Positions 24,491 through 33,680 are shown, numbered from the stretch's first letter. The stretch is DNA of 64,000 nt from Bacteroidaceae bacterium (GCA_030843315.1 JAUUPT010000014.1:1-64000); one strand, 5' to 3'. The notes: generated by a model from the letters alone, not told the origin. Made by a program: numbers and translations.

Positions 24491-25504
24491 ATGAAGATAT
24501 ATCAAGTGTATAAGTGGCTGGCGCCAATGTTGCTTGCATTGCTGCTATTTGTCTGCATTCGCGTGGTGAGTGACCTTCCCGAACGGGTTTCGTATTGGGA
24601 AGGAAATTCGCTTAAGTTTATATTTAATGAAGTGATATCGATCATAGTGGTGGGGTATATGGCGTATGCTCTTCTTCGCATTTGGTTAAGGCTGAATCGT
24701 AGGAGAAGGAACTTATGGATAGAATATGGTGGATTGATTCTTGGCACTCTCTTAATATGCCTTGCGACTATGTTTGTTAGTTGGCAGTTGAACGACCGTA
24801 TGTTTACTGTGTATGATGTTGTTATTCCTGCTGTGGTGGCGGAGTTGTTCATTTTGCTTGCCTATGCATTTTTACGCAATCAGATTTCTGAGAAAGAGAA
24901 CGAAGCCCAGCGCCTGCAATTGGAGAAGATAAAGAACGACCAGCTTCAAACGGAACTGAAGTTCTTGAAAGCACAGTACCATCCGCACTTCCTCTTCAAT
25001 GTGCTCAATACAGTATATTTTCAGATAGACGAAAAGAACGAAGCACCGCGGCGTACGCTGGAACAACTGTCAGAGTTGCTTCGTTACCAACTGTATAATG
25101 ATGGTGAAAAGGTGCGGGTGCGTGTCGAAGCCGATTACCTGAAGCAATACATCAGCCTTTGTAAACTCCGTACCACGAAGCGCTTGCAGTTGCAGGTACA
25201 CTTCGACGAGATACCTGAAGAATGCGAGATTTATCCGTTGCTGTTTGTGCCGCTAGTGGAGAATGCCTTCAAGTATGTGGGTGGAGAGTATTTTATAACC
25301 ATAGAACTGCGGTTGAAAGACGACGGACTGCACTTTCTTGTTGAGAACTCTGTTCCGGAATCGGTGATGCAGCCGAAAAAGAAACAAGGCATCGGCATCG
25401 AGAATCTGAAACGTCGGCTGGAATTGCTCTATCCCGGGCGCTATACGCTGGATATTAATAAGGGAGAGGCATTATTTACGGTGAAACTTATGATAAAATT
25501 ATAG
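24491..25504 (+). CDS. LytS/YehU-family sensor histidine kinase
   Basis: A 337-residue inner-membrane protein with four hydrophobic segments in the first 130 residues (about 10-25, 43-63, 80-98 and 108-127) and short periplasmic loops. A short coiled coil is followed by the His_kinase domain (AQYHPHFLFNVLN, likely phospho-acceptor His166) and an ATPase domain (VPLVENAFKYV, KKQGIGIENLKRRL). With so little periplasmic sequence, the signal is probably sensed in the membrane or from a partner protein. One base separates it from its regulator gene. Confidence 0.92.
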   Translation: MKIYQVYKWLAPMLLALLLFVCIRVVSDLPERVSYWEGNSLKFIFNEVISIIVVGYMAYALLRIWLRLNRRRRNLWIEYGGLILGTLLICLATMFVSWQLNDRMFTVYDVVIPAVVAELFILLAYAFLRNQISEKENEAQRLQLEKIKNDQLQTELKFLKAQYHPHFLFNVLNTVYFQIDEKNEAPRRTLEQLSELLRYQLYNDGEKVRVRVEADYLKQYISLCKLRTTKRLQLQVHFDEIPEECEIYPLLFVPLVENAFKYVGGEYFITIELRLKDDGLHFLVENSVPESVMQPKKKQGIGIENLKRRLELLYPGRYTLDINKGEALFTVKLMIKL

Positions 25505-25505
25505 C

Positions 25506-26210
25506 ATGATGCAGATAGAATGTGTAATAACCGATGATGAACCCACTGCCTGCGAAGGTCTGCGCCGCTATGTGGAGAAAGTGGATTTCCTTACCCTGAC
25601 GGGAGTGTGTGAAGATGCGATGCAACTGAATACCCTTCTACAGACCGAACAGCCGGACTTGTTGTTCCTGGACATCGAAATGCCTTATCTCTCCGGGCTT
25701 GAGTTACTGGCATCTCTTGCCCATCCGCCGCACGTCATCATCACCTCCGCCTACGAACAGTATGCGCTGAAAGGTTACGAGCTCGATGTGGCGGATTATC
25801 TGCTAAAGCCGTTTTCGTTCGATCGCTTTCTGAAAGCAGTGAACAAGGTACACAGTCTGCTGTTGCAAGAAGAGCGGCAGGAAGAGGAAGATACTGATTT
25901 CATCTTTGTCCGCTCCGACCGCCAGATGCATAAGGTGCATTTCAAGGACATTCTTGTGGTAGAAGGCTTGGAGAATTATGTCTGCATTTATACGGAGAGT
26001 GCGAAGTTACTGGTGCGCTCCACCATGAAGCGTATGATAGAAGCTCTTCCCAAAGGGCTCTTCCTGCAAGTACACAAATCCTACCTTATTAATCTGAACA
26101 AGATTGATATGATAGATGGCAATCAGATCATAGTCAGGCAACATACCATCCCCGTAGCCCGTAACTTCCGCGAAGAGGTGTTTGCGCGGATATTGAAGAA
26201 CACGTTGTAA
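25506..26210 (+). CDS. LytTR-family response regulator
   Basis: A 234-residue protein: receiver domain (about 1-120) with acidic pair Asp10-Asp11, phospho-acceptor Asp56 in LLFLDIEMP and Lys in YLLKPF, then a LytTR DNA-binding domain (about 132-230: FIFVRSDRQMHKVHFKDILVVEGLENYVCIY and QVHKSYLINLNKI). It pairs with the LytS-like kinase. The target may be the operon promoter itself; no obvious LytTR direct repeat was identified. Confidence 0.93.
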   Translation: MMQIECVITDDEPTACEGLRRYVEKVDFLTLTGVCEDAMQLNTLLQTEQPDLLFLDIEMPYLSGLELLASLAHPPHVIITSAYEQYALKGYELDVADYLLKPFSFDRFLKAVNKVHSLLLQEERQEEEDTDFIFVRSDRQMHKVHFKDILVVEGLENYVCIYTESAKLLVRSTMKRMIEALPKGLFLQVHKSYLINLNKIDMIDGNQIIVRQHTIPVARNFREEVFARILKNTL

Positions 26211-26211
26211 G

Positions 26212-26269
26212 AAAAGATATAAACAGAAAGAGGCATGCCGCGGCACACCTCTTTCTGTTTATATCTTTT
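26212..26269. terminator. Long perfect hairpin between LytTR regulator and serS
   Basis: 22 bases at 26212-26233 are perfectly complementary to 26248-26269, around a 14-base centre that contains the palindrome TGCCGCGGCA. A/T-rich outer parts give T runs on both strands. It starts two bases after the regulator stop and lies just before the serS stop; it probably ends both transcripts. Confidence 0.85.
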
Positions 26270-26275
26270 GAAATT

Positions 26276-27550
26276 TTAGTCTATCATTTCAAATCCCGTA
26301 TACGGCACCAATGCCTTCGGGATGCGGATGCCTTCGGGAGTCTGATTGTTCTCCAGCAGTGCGGCAACAATGCGCGGCAGGGCAAGGGCAGACCCGTTTA
26401 GTGTATGGCAAAGTTCGGTTTTCTTCTCTGCGGTGCGGTAGCGGCACTTCAGACGATTGGCTTGATAAGTGTCGAAGTTGGATACGGAACTAACTTCCAA
26501 CCAGCGCTTCTGTGCTTCGGAATAAACCTCGAAGTCGAAGCAGAGGGCGGCGGTGAAACTCATGTCGCCACCGCAAAGACGCAGGATGCGGTAGGGGAGT
26601 TCCAGCTTTTGGAGCAATCCTTCTACATGGTCCAGCATTTCCTGGTGGGACTGCTTGCTGTGTTCCGGCTTGTCGATGCGTACCAACTCTACTTTGGAGA
26701 ACTCGTGCAGGCGGTTCAGACCGCGCACGTCCTTACCGTAAGAACCGGCTTCGCGACGGAAGCACTGGGTATAGGCACAGTTCTTGATAGGAAGCTGCTT
26801 CTCGTCCAGGATAACATCGCGGTAGATGTTCGTCACCGGAACTTCGGCAGTCGGAATCAGGTATAAATCGTCTACTTCGCAGTGGTACATCTGTCCTTCT
26901 TTGTCGGGCAACTGTCCTGTGCCATAGCCCGAAGCAGCATTCACCACGGTAGGCGGCATTATTTCCATGTAGCCAGACTTGCGGGCTTCGTCCAGGAAGA
27001 AGTTGATGAGGGCACGTTGCAACTGCGCACCTTTACCTTTATATACGGGGAAGCCTGCACCGGTGATTTTCACACCCAGGTCGAAGTCTATCAAATCGTA
27101 TTTCTTGGTCAGTTCCCAGTGGGGCAGGGCATCTTTGGGCAGTTCGGTTTCCATGCCGCCCATTTTCTCTACCACATTGTCGTCGGCACCTACACCTTCG
27201 GGCACGCTGTCGTAAGGCACGTTGGGAATGGTATAGAGCAGAGTCTGCATATCTTCAGCAGCTTGGTCCATATCGGCCTGGAGAGCTTTGCTTGCTTCTT
27301 TCAGCTCGGCCACGCGGTTCTTGGCAGCTTCCGCTTCCTCTTTCTTTCCTTCCTTCATCAGTTGGCCGATGGACTTGGAGAGCGAGTTCACCTCAGCGAG
27401 GTTTTTATCTAATAGGGTTTGGGTGTTACGTCGTTTGTCGTTGGCTTCAAGCACTTGCCCGATGGTTTCTTTAGCATTCTTGAAGTGCTTCTTTTCCAGA
27501 CCGCGGATCACCGCGTCGGTGTTTTCTGTAATTTGTTTAATGGTAAGCAT
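26276..27550 (-). CDS. serS: Seryl-tRNA synthetase
   Basis: A 424-residue class II synthetase. The N-terminal long coiled-coil arm that holds the tRNA covers about 25-105. The catalytic core has motif 2 (CFRREAGSYGKDVRGLNRLHEF) and motif 3 (NGSALALPRIVAALLENNQ). The start MLTIKQI was chosen because the promoter lies at 27591-27621, which would place the longer in-frame start upstream of the transcript. Confidence 0.97.
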   Translation of the reverse strand: MLTIKQITENTDAVIRGLEKKHFKNAKETIGQVLEANDKRRNTQTLLDKNLAEVNSLSKSIGQLMKEGKKEEAEAAKNRVAELKEASKALQADMDQAAEDMQTLLYTIPNVPYDSVPEGVGADDNVVEKMGGMETELPKDALPHWELTKKYDLIDFDLGVKITGAGFPVYKGKGAQLQRALINFFLDEARKSGYMEIMPPTVVNAASGYGTGQLPDKEGQMYHCEVDDLYLIPTAEVPVTNIYRDVILDEKQLPIKNCAYTQCFRREAGSYGKDVRGLNRLHEFSKVELVRIDKPEHSKQSHQEMLDHVEGLLQKLELPYRILRLCGGDMSFTAALCFDFEVYSEAQKRWLEVSSVSNFDTYQANRLKCRYRTAEKKTELCHTLNGSALALPRIVAALLENNQTPEGIRIPKALVPYTGFEMID

Positions 27551-27590
27551 ATCTTTATACTTGTTTTTATGATTCTCTGTTTTGAAAGCA

Positions 27591-27621
27591 CAAAGATAGT
27601 GCAAATAGAAAGCAATACAAA
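27591..27621 (-). promoter_or_regulatory. serS promoter
   Basis: Minus-strand TTTG (27621-27618) and TATCTTTG (27598-27591) with a 19-base spacer: an excellent match to the Bacteroides consensus. Confidence 0.75.
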
Positions 27622-27692
27622 AAGAAGTTTGCTTATTTTTTTTGTATGGTCTAAGTGTGGCTTTCCTTATTTATAGATAGATAGGCTCAAAA

Positions 27693-27735
27693 AAAGAAAG
27701 GGATGCAACCCCGTGGATTGCATCCCTTTTCTTTA
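27693..27735 (-). terminator. Terminator after rpmA
   Basis: Stem AAGGGATGCAA/TTGCATCCCTT with a 9-base loop (about 27698-27728), flanked by A runs on the plus strand that give the T tract for the minus-strand transcript. Confidence 0.85.
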
Positions 27736-27751
27736 TTTCTTGTTCGGAAAC

Positions 27752-28021
27752 TTATGCTTCTGTCTTTTCAGCAGGAATGATAGAGATAGAACGTCTATCT
27801 GCCTTGCCTACTTTGAACTTTACAGTTCCGTCTACCAAAGCGAAAAGAGTGTGGTCTTTACCCATACCCATGTTGTCACCCGGGTGGAATTCAGTACCTC
27901 TTTGACGAACGATGATGTTACCTGCCTTGCAAGCTTCGCCACCAAATATCTTAACGCCTAATCTCTTACTCTGTGATTCGCGGCCGTTCTTAGAACTACC
28001 GACACCTTTTTTATGTGCCAT
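27752..28021 (-). CDS. rpmA: 50S ribosomal protein L27
   Basis: An 89-residue basic protein starting MAHKKGVGSSKNGRESQSKRLGV, the L27 signature, with no N-terminal pre-sequence as in Firmicutes. It lies near the peptidyl-transferase centre of the large subunit. Cotranscribed with rplU (23-base gap). The C-terminal acidic end (PAEKTEA) is normal for Bacteroidota. Confidence 0.97.
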   Translation of the reverse strand: MAHKKGVGSSKNGRESQSKRLGVKIFGGEACKAGNIIVRQRGTEFHPGDNMGMGKDHTLFALVDGTVKFKVGKADRRSISIIPAEKTEA

Positions 28022-28044
28022 TTCTTCTTACGTTTTTAAATTGA

Positions 28045-28362
28045 TTAAGCTACTACTTCTGTAATTGTTAACTCAGTGAACTGTTGACGGTGTCCGTTCA
28101 ACTTGCGATGACCTTTTCTTCTCTTTTTGTGGAAAACGAGAACCTTGTCACCTTTTACCATGCTTGATACTACCTGGCAAACTACCTTTGCACCTTCTAC
28201 AGTAGGAGCACCTACAGTGATTGCACCGTCTTTGTCTACCAAAAGAACCTTTTCAAATTCTACTGTTGTACCGTTTTCTGCTTCCTGCATGTGGTGTACA
28301 AACAGTTTCTTGCCAGCTTCTGCTTTGAATTGCTGGCCATTGATTTCTACAATTGCGTACAT
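28045..28362 (-). CDS. rplU: 50S ribosomal protein L21
   Basis: A 105-residue protein with the family start MYAIVEINGQQFKAEAGKK and the RNA-binding region FHKKRRKGHRKLNGHRQQFTELTI. First gene of the usual rplU-rpmA pair. Confidence 0.97.
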   Translation of the reverse strand: MYAIVEINGQQFKAEAGKKLFVHHMQEAENGTTVEFEKVLLVDKDGAITVGAPTVEGAKVVCQVVSSMVKGDKVLVFHKKRRKGHRKLNGHRQQFTELTITEVVA

Positions 28363-28447
28363 TTCTTATATATAATGTATAAGTTAGCTCCGTCGGGTGG
28401 TTCCTAATCACTTAGAAAGCACTTGGTTAAACCCGGTGCGGAATAAT
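28363..28447 (-). promoter_or_regulatory. rplU leader
   Basis: About 85 bases of untranslated leader between the promoter and rplU. It can form a CGGGT/ACCCG-closed structure (about 28392-28432). Ribosomal-protein operons are often autoregulated through such leaders; that is only suggested here. Confidence 0.3.
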
Positions 28448-28453
28448 CGGGCA

Positions 28454-28484
28454 CAAAATTACTGTTTTATTTTGAATGGACAAA
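28454..28484 (-). promoter_or_regulatory. rplU-rpmA promoter
   Basis: Minus-strand TTTG (28484-28481) and TAATTTTG (28461-28454) separated by 19 bases, a near-ideal Bacteroides promoter. Confidence 0.75.
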
Positions 28485-28519
28485 CCTTTTTAATTTCTTT
28501 TTTCTGTTTCACTATTGTT

Positions 28520-30652
28520 TTATGCAATAAACGGTTTTAGTAGATAGAGTAGTGCCACCGTAAGAAGTGCTACGACGACTGCAAACAATATAGCTATCAA
28601 CAGGGAGTAGAAGAACATAAGTATGGTACGCCAGAAGCTTTTCCACCAAGTGGCGCTGTACAGTTGCTTGTAGTCCCACCAGAAGAGGACGAAAATGAAC
28701 CACCAGGGTAGTTCGTATAAGTCATTTACCTGGGCATGCCCGTTGATAGGCAATATGACGATGCTTAGGAAGAGTATCTGGCAGGCAATGTAGGCTTGGA
28801 TGAATACGTGTTCCGTCAGATTGTAGTTCAACTTATACTTCCTGCGATGGAAAGCCATGAGGGTGGCGAGCGCAAAGAGGGGCAGGGTGGCAATGATACT
28901 GAATGCCTTGTTGCCATGTGCCCAGCCTCTCAGCAGGTTCCATACCTTCTGTAAGAAAGGGGAGTTGTCGAAGTACTTTCCGAGTTTCTCTCCTATCTCC
29001 GAGCTTGAGTCGAGTAGTTCGTCCAGGAGGCCCTCCTTATCGGTATCAACTACGCTGTCGGAGGGGGAAGCCGTCTGCAGGGAATCGCTTTGCGCTGTTT
29101 CCTCTTTTGCTTCTTCTTTAATTTCTTCTTTAACTTTCTTCTGAGATTTGTCCCGGTTCTTCTCCAAACTCTCTTCCAGGCTTTTTATAGTGATGTCGAG
29201 AGTTTGCTTCTCTATTTGGTTCTTGGATTTATCTCTTTTCTTTATTAACTCATCCCGTGCGGTAATGATATTTTCTATCTCCTGCTCCGCCTTGGGCTTT
29301 TCTCTTTTCTTTAGTGCTTCCGGGTCTATTACCTGCACAGCCATGATGTAGAGGGCGGCAAGGATAAACAATGTCTGGAACGGGCGGAAGTATTGTATTC
29401 GCTTGCCGTCGATGAAGTCGCGGATCATATATCCCGGGCGGTAGAGAAGATCGATAAGGGTGCGGCCGAAGCCATTGTCGATGTTTGTGAATCCTCCCAA
29501 AATGTTCTTTATGGCATTGCTGAAGCGATAGCGGGGCGTTTTCCGACTTTGGCCGCAACGGCTGCAATAGTTGCCCACATAGGTTGTTCCGCAGTTGCGG
29601 CAGGTGCAGGGCTCTTGGCTGTTGCGGGGGGCTTGTTTGCCTCGTACCAGTTTGAGGTGGAACGCACGCAGGCGTACGGCGTAGGGGTGCCATCGCGGTT
29701 TGATGAAGGCGATGATGCGTTCGGGGAGAAGCCTTCTTTTTTGTGAGACGCCCCATAGGGTAAAAATGAAGAGAATCGGAAAGAGCCAGGAGTCCGAATA
29801 TTTCCGTTCTTCGTATGATAGCCATAGAAAGATGACTAAAAGAATGATTTGCCCGGTACTGATCCGCTTTTTCTTTTTTGGAGGGGGCGGGGTGTTTTCC
29901 GGTAGGGAGGGGGTGTCGGAATCGCAGTCCGGTTGTTGAGGTTCGTTGCACTTATCCGGCAAAGTGTTGTCCTCACAGGGAGATTCTTCGCTCTTGCTTG
30001 GCAGTTCTTCGTTTTTGTCCAGCAACTCTTCCAGTGTTGCCATTATCTTCCGGTGCGGATACTTGCTCAGTTCCTGGGCGGTGGTCACTCCGTGGGTTAC
30101 GCCGGCAAAGTCTACTCCCGCTGCCTGGGCTGTTTCGGCATCTACCGTGCTGTCGCCGATGTACAGCGTCTCTGCTTTCGTGGCATGCAGTTGCTTGATG
30201 GCAAGCAGCAAACCTTCGGGCGAGGGCTTGGCGGCCTTTACATCTTCTCCACCTATTATAATATCCATGAAGTTGTCAAGGAAGTGCTGGTTCAGCAAAT
30301 CCTTTATTCGGAAGCGAAATTTGGTAGAGATGATTCCGATGCGTGCACCGGCGTCTTTCAGCGCTATCAACACGGACTTGGTTTCAAGGAACAGCATGGT
30401 GTTCACCGTCATGTGTGTATCCGCTTCCTTGCCATATTCCTTTTTGAAGCCGGCCAACTGTTGCGCGTCCGTCACTCCGGTGAGGATGGAAAAGGAGTCT
30501 TCAAGGGTTTTGCCGATGGTTCGCTTTATTTCTTCGTCCGTTACCTCCGTATATCCGTGGCGTTTAAGTACATTCTGAAAGCAGGTGACGATGCCTCGGG
30601 AAGAGTCGGCAAGGGTATAATCAAAGTCGAAAAGATAGGTCGTGTAATTCAT
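28520..30652 (-). CDS. HAD-family phosphatase fused to a DUF3667 membrane protein
   Basis: A 710-residue fusion. Residues 5-205 are a complete HAD-IA hydrolase (motif I LFDFDYTLADSS with Asp9/Asp11, IISTKFR, AAKPSPEG, YIGDSTVDAETA), like phosphoglycolate or pyrophosphate phosphatases. An acidic/Pro-rich linker (about 208-262) leads to hydrophobic segments (about 266-300), a zinc ribbon (Cys351-354 and Cys363-366), the DUF3667 region (RTLIDLLYRPGYMIRDFIDGKR), a charged coiled coil (about 445-530) and several C-terminal transmembrane helices. The reading frame is continuous across the join. MNYTTYLFD at 30652 is chosen because a TATCTTTG box covers the earlier ATG. Confidence 0.85.
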   Translation of the reverse strand: MNYTTYLFDFDYTLADSSRGIVTCFQNVLKRHGYTEVTDEEIKRTIGKTLEDSFSILTGVTDAQQLAGFKKEYGKEADTHMTVNTMLFLETKSVLIALKDAGARIGIISTKFRFRIKDLLNQHFLDNFMDIIIGGEDVKAAKPSPEGLLLAIKQLHATKAETLYIGDSTVDAETAQAAGVDFAGVTHGVTTAQELSKYPHRKIMATLEELLDKNEELPSKSEESPCEDNTLPDKCNEPQQPDCDSDTPSLPENTPPPPKKKKRISTGQIILLVIFLWLSYEERKYSDSWLFPILFIFTLWGVSQKRRLLPERIIAFIKPRWHPYAVRLRAFHLKLVRGKQAPRNSQEPCTCRNCGTTYVGNYCSRCGQSRKTPRYRFSNAIKNILGGFTNIDNGFGRTLIDLLYRPGYMIRDFIDGKRIQYFRPFQTLFILAALYIMAVQVIDPEALKKREKPKAEQEIENIITARDELIKKRDKSKNQIEKQTLDITIKSLEESLEKNRDKSQKKVKEEIKEEAKEETAQSDSLQTASPSDSVVDTDKEGLLDELLDSSSEIGEKLGKYFDNSPFLQKVWNLLRGWAHGNKAFSIIATLPLFALATLMAFHRRKYKLNYNLTEHVFIQAYIACQILFLSIVILPINGHAQVNDLYELPWWFIFVLFWWDYKQLYSATWWKSFWRTILMFFYSLLIAILFAVVVALLTVALLYLLKPFIA

Positions 30653-30670
30653 AACTACGGCTTTTTGCGA

Positions 30671-30678
30671 CAAAGATA
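30671..30678 (-). promoter_or_regulatory. -7 box of the HAD-DUF3667 gene
   Basis: Minus-strand TATCTTTG, 18 bases before the ATG at 30652. No clear -33 element. Confidence 0.45.
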
Positions 30679-30800
30679 AGGATTAATCGGATTTTTGTAT
30701 TATTTTTGTTACCATTAATTTATGTCTAAAAAGTGATAGTAAGGAATAAGTGTTTTATCCGGTTGAATTGTTATAATGTACACGTTAACCCTATAATGTT

Positions 30801-33026
30801 ATGAAATTGATAAAATCTTGTTGTTCGTTTCTTACCCTTTTATCTTTTTGGGCATGTACATCCCCAGTGTCGGATACTACAGATAAGTGTTATGCCGACT
30901 ATGTAAATCCTTTTATTGGTACGGACTTTACCGGAAATACTTATCCCGGTGCACAGGCACCGTTCGGTATGGTTCAACTCAGTCCGGACAACGGGCTTCC
31001 CGGTTGGGACCGCATTGCCGGGTATTTCTATCCGGACAGTACCATTGCCGGATTCAGTCATACGCATCTCTCCGGTACCGGGGCGGGCGATTTGTACGAT
31101 ATCTCTTTTATGCCCGTGACACTGCCGTATAAAGAGGCGGAAGCTCCGCTCGGCATTCATTCTTTATTCTCCCACGAAGATGAATCGGCAAGTGCCGGAT
31201 ATTACCGGGTCAGATTGAAAGACTATGATATCAATGTGGAGCTGACGGCTACCGAACGTTGCGGCATCCAGCGCTATACTTTCCCCGAAGCGGACGCTGC
31301 CATCTTCCTGAATCTGAGAAAGGCGTTGAACTGGGACTTCACGAACGATACGCATATCGAAGTGGTGGACTCCGTTACCATTCAGGGCTATCGCTTCTCC
31401 GACGGATGGGCACGCGACCAGCATATTTATTTCCGCACTCGCTTCTCCCGCCCGTTTGCGGCGATGCAACTCGATACGGCTGCCGTGCTGAAGGATGGCA
31501 AGCGAATCGGAACTTCTGCCGTTGCACGGTTCGACTTCAAGACGAAGCAGGGAGAACAGATTCTTGTCAGCACCGCTATATCCGGTGTGAGCATGGAAGG
31601 TGCGGCGCGTAATCTCTCGGCCGAAGTGCCTGATGATGACTTTGACAAGTATCTAGCGGCTACCCGCAAGAACTGGAATGAGCAACTCTCTAAGATAGAA
31701 ATAAAGAGTGAAGACCGGGATGAGATGGTGAAGTTCTATACCGCCCTGTATCATTCGATGCTGGCACCGACCATTTACAGCGATGTGGACGGCGCTTATT
31801 ACGGTCCCGACAAGAAGACCCATCAGGCGGACGGCTGGACGAATTACAGTACATTCTCTCTGTGGGATACCTATCGGGCAGCCCATCCCCTTTATACTTT
31901 CATTGAACCGCAGCGTGTAAACGATATGGTGAAGTCGTTCCTTGCTTTTTATGAGCAGAACGGACGCCTGCCCGTATGGAACTTCTATGGCAGCGAAACG
32001 GATATGATGATCGGTTATCACTCCGTGCCCGTCATTGTAGATGCTTATTTAAAAGGAATAGGCAACTTTGATGCGGAAAAGGCTTTGAATGCTTGTGTGG
32101 CTACTGCAAACATCGATTCTTACCGGGGCATCGGGCTGTATAAAGAGCATGGCTACGTACCTTATAATGTTACCGATGAACATAATGCTGAAAACTGGTC
32201 GCTCTCCAAAACTTTGGAGTATGCCTATGATGACTATTGTATAGCCCGCATGGCAGAGGCGCTGGGAAAGACGACGATTGCCGACGAATTCTACAAGCGC
32301 TCGCAGAACTATAAGAACGTGTACAATCCGCAGACTTCCTTCATGCAGCCACGGGATGATAAAGGGAAGTTTATAGAGGGCTTCTCGCCGGATGACTATA
32401 CTTCGCACATTTGCGAAAGTAACGGTTGGCAATACTTCTGGTCGGTGCAGCAGGACATTGAAGGGTTGATTTCGTTGGTGGGCGGCAAGGACCGGTTTGC
32501 ACAGAAGTTGGATAGTATGTTTACTTATCATCCTGCTGCGGATGATGATTTGCCTATTTTCAGCACGGGCATGATAGGGCAATATGCACATGGCAATGAG
32601 CCGAGCCATCACGTCATCTACCTCTTCAATGCAGTGGGGCAACCCTGGAAGACGCAGAAGTATGCTGCCGAGGTGATGCACGAACTCTATAAGAATACTC
32701 CGGCAGGATTGTGCGGAAACGAGGATTGCGGGCAGATGTCGGCATGGTATGTGTTCAGCGCAATGGGCTTTTATCCGGTAGACCCGGTAGGCGGCAAGTA
32801 CGAGATCGGCACGCCGCTATACCCGGAAATGAAGATGCATCTGGAGAATGGCAAAGTGTTCACTGTGCTGGCTCCGGCGGTGAGTAAAGAGAATTATTAC
32901 ATTCAGTCAGTAAAGCTTGACGGTAAAACATATGATAAAAGTTACATCACCCATGAGCAAATCAGGAACGGAAGCGTTCTTGAATTTGAAATGGGAGACA
33001 AACCGGCCCAGGCATGGTATAAGTAA
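30801..33026 (+). CDS. GH92 alpha-mannosidase, lipoprotein
   Basis: A 741-residue exo-alpha-mannosidase with a lipoprotein signal (LSFWACTS, Cys about 19). GH92 hallmarks: YVNPFIGTDFTGNTYPGA at the mature start, FSHTHLSGTGAGD, FSLWDTYRAAHPLYT, general-acid candidate Glu539 in ICESNGWQY, and GNEDCGQMSAWY with Asp642 as candidate base. The loop between them reads QYAHGNEPSHH and lacks the His-Glu pair of the alpha-1,2 enzyme at 34691, so another linkage (alpha-1,3 or alpha-1,6) is plausible. First gene of the N-glycan locus, 48 bases before the sigma factor. Confidence 0.93.
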   Translation: MKLIKSCCSFLTLLSFWACTSPVSDTTDKCYADYVNPFIGTDFTGNTYPGAQAPFGMVQLSPDNGLPGWDRIAGYFYPDSTIAGFSHTHLSGTGAGDLYDISFMPVTLPYKEAEAPLGIHSLFSHEDESASAGYYRVRLKDYDINVELTATERCGIQRYTFPEADAAIFLNLRKALNWDFTNDTHIEVVDSVTIQGYRFSDGWARDQHIYFRTRFSRPFAAMQLDTAAVLKDGKRIGTSAVARFDFKTKQGEQILVSTAISGVSMEGAARNLSAEVPDDDFDKYLAATRKNWNEQLSKIEIKSEDRDEMVKFYTALYHSMLAPTIYSDVDGAYYGPDKKTHQADGWTNYSTFSLWDTYRAAHPLYTFIEPQRVNDMVKSFLAFYEQNGRLPVWNFYGSETDMMIGYHSVPVIVDAYLKGIGNFDAEKALNACVATANIDSYRGIGLYKEHGYVPYNVTDEHNAENWSLSKTLEYAYDDYCIARMAEALGKTTIADEFYKRSQNYKNVYNPQTSFMQPRDDKGKFIEGFSPDDYTSHICESNGWQYFWSVQQDIEGLISLVGGKDRFAQKLDSMFTYHPAADDDLPIFSTGMIGQYAHGNEPSHHVIYLFNAVGQPWKTQKYAAEVMHELYKNTPAGLCGNEDCGQMSAWYVFSAMGFYPVDPVGGKYEIGTPLYPEMKMHLENGKVFTVLAPAVSKENYYIQSVKLDGKTYDKSYITHEQIRNGSVLEFEMGDKPAQAWYK

Positions 33027-33074
33027 CGTAATATAAAGTGACGGCCGGTGATGTCAGATAAATAATGTAAGATT

Positions 33075-33668
33075 ATGGAAGAAAACTTCGACCTGACTTA
33101 TAAAACTCTTTTCCGCAGGTACTACGCCAATCTGCTGTTCTACGCCACGCGCATTGTGGGCGAGGACGAGGCGGAAGACGTGGTGCAGGATGTGTTTGTG
33201 GAACTGTGGCGACGGAAAGAGACAATGAAAATAGGAGAGCAGATACAGGCTTTCCTATATCGGGCCGTGTACACCCGTGCCTTGAATGTGCTGAAGCATC
33301 GGGATATTGTGAATAGCTACGAAGCCGTCACACTCGAAATCCATAAGAAAAGGATTGAGTTTTATCAGCCGGACAGTAATGATGTAGTGAAGAGGATAGA
33401 AGATAGCGAACTCAGAAGAAAGCTCTCCGAGGCTATCAACGAGCTGCCGGACAAGTGCAAGATGGTATTCAAGCTCAGTTATCTGCACGATATGAAGAAT
33501 AAGGAGATAGCCGAAGCAATGGGTATCTCCCTGCGCACGGTAGAGGCGCATATGTATAAAGCATTGAAGTTGCTGCGTGACAGGTTGGGATATCTGAACC
33601 TCTTGGCGGCACTGTTTTTTTTAGGGAAAGTAAGTGTTTTGGTAAATAGTGTTGTTTTATTAGTATAA
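33075..33668 (+). CDS. ECF RNA polymerase sigma factor
   Basis: A 197-residue sigma-70 ECF protein. Region 2 (DEAEDVVQDVFVELWRR, about 35-51) and region 4 (INELPDKCKMVFKLSYLHDMKNKEIAEAMGISLRTVEAHM) are complete. The last 24 residues are strongly hydrophobic (LLAALFFLGKVSVLVNSVVLLV), enough for a membrane-contacting tail. It precedes the FecR-like anti-sigma by 12 bases and should drive the susC operon when released. Confidence 0.94.
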   Translation: MEENFDLTYKTLFRRYYANLLFYATRIVGEDEAEDVVQDVFVELWRRKETMKIGEQIQAFLYRAVYTRALNVLKHRDIVNSYEAVTLEIHKKRIEFYQPDSNDVVKRIEDSELRRKLSEAINELPDKCKMVFKLSYLHDMKNKEIAEAMGISLRTVEAHMYKALKLLRDRLGYLNLLAALFFLGKVSVLVNSVVLLV

Positions 33669-33680
33669 AGGAAGAAAAAG

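Noticed and set aside
27551..27604. Longer serS start with 18 more residues
   Set aside because: The promoter's -7 box lies at 27598-27591, so this codon would not be in the transcript.
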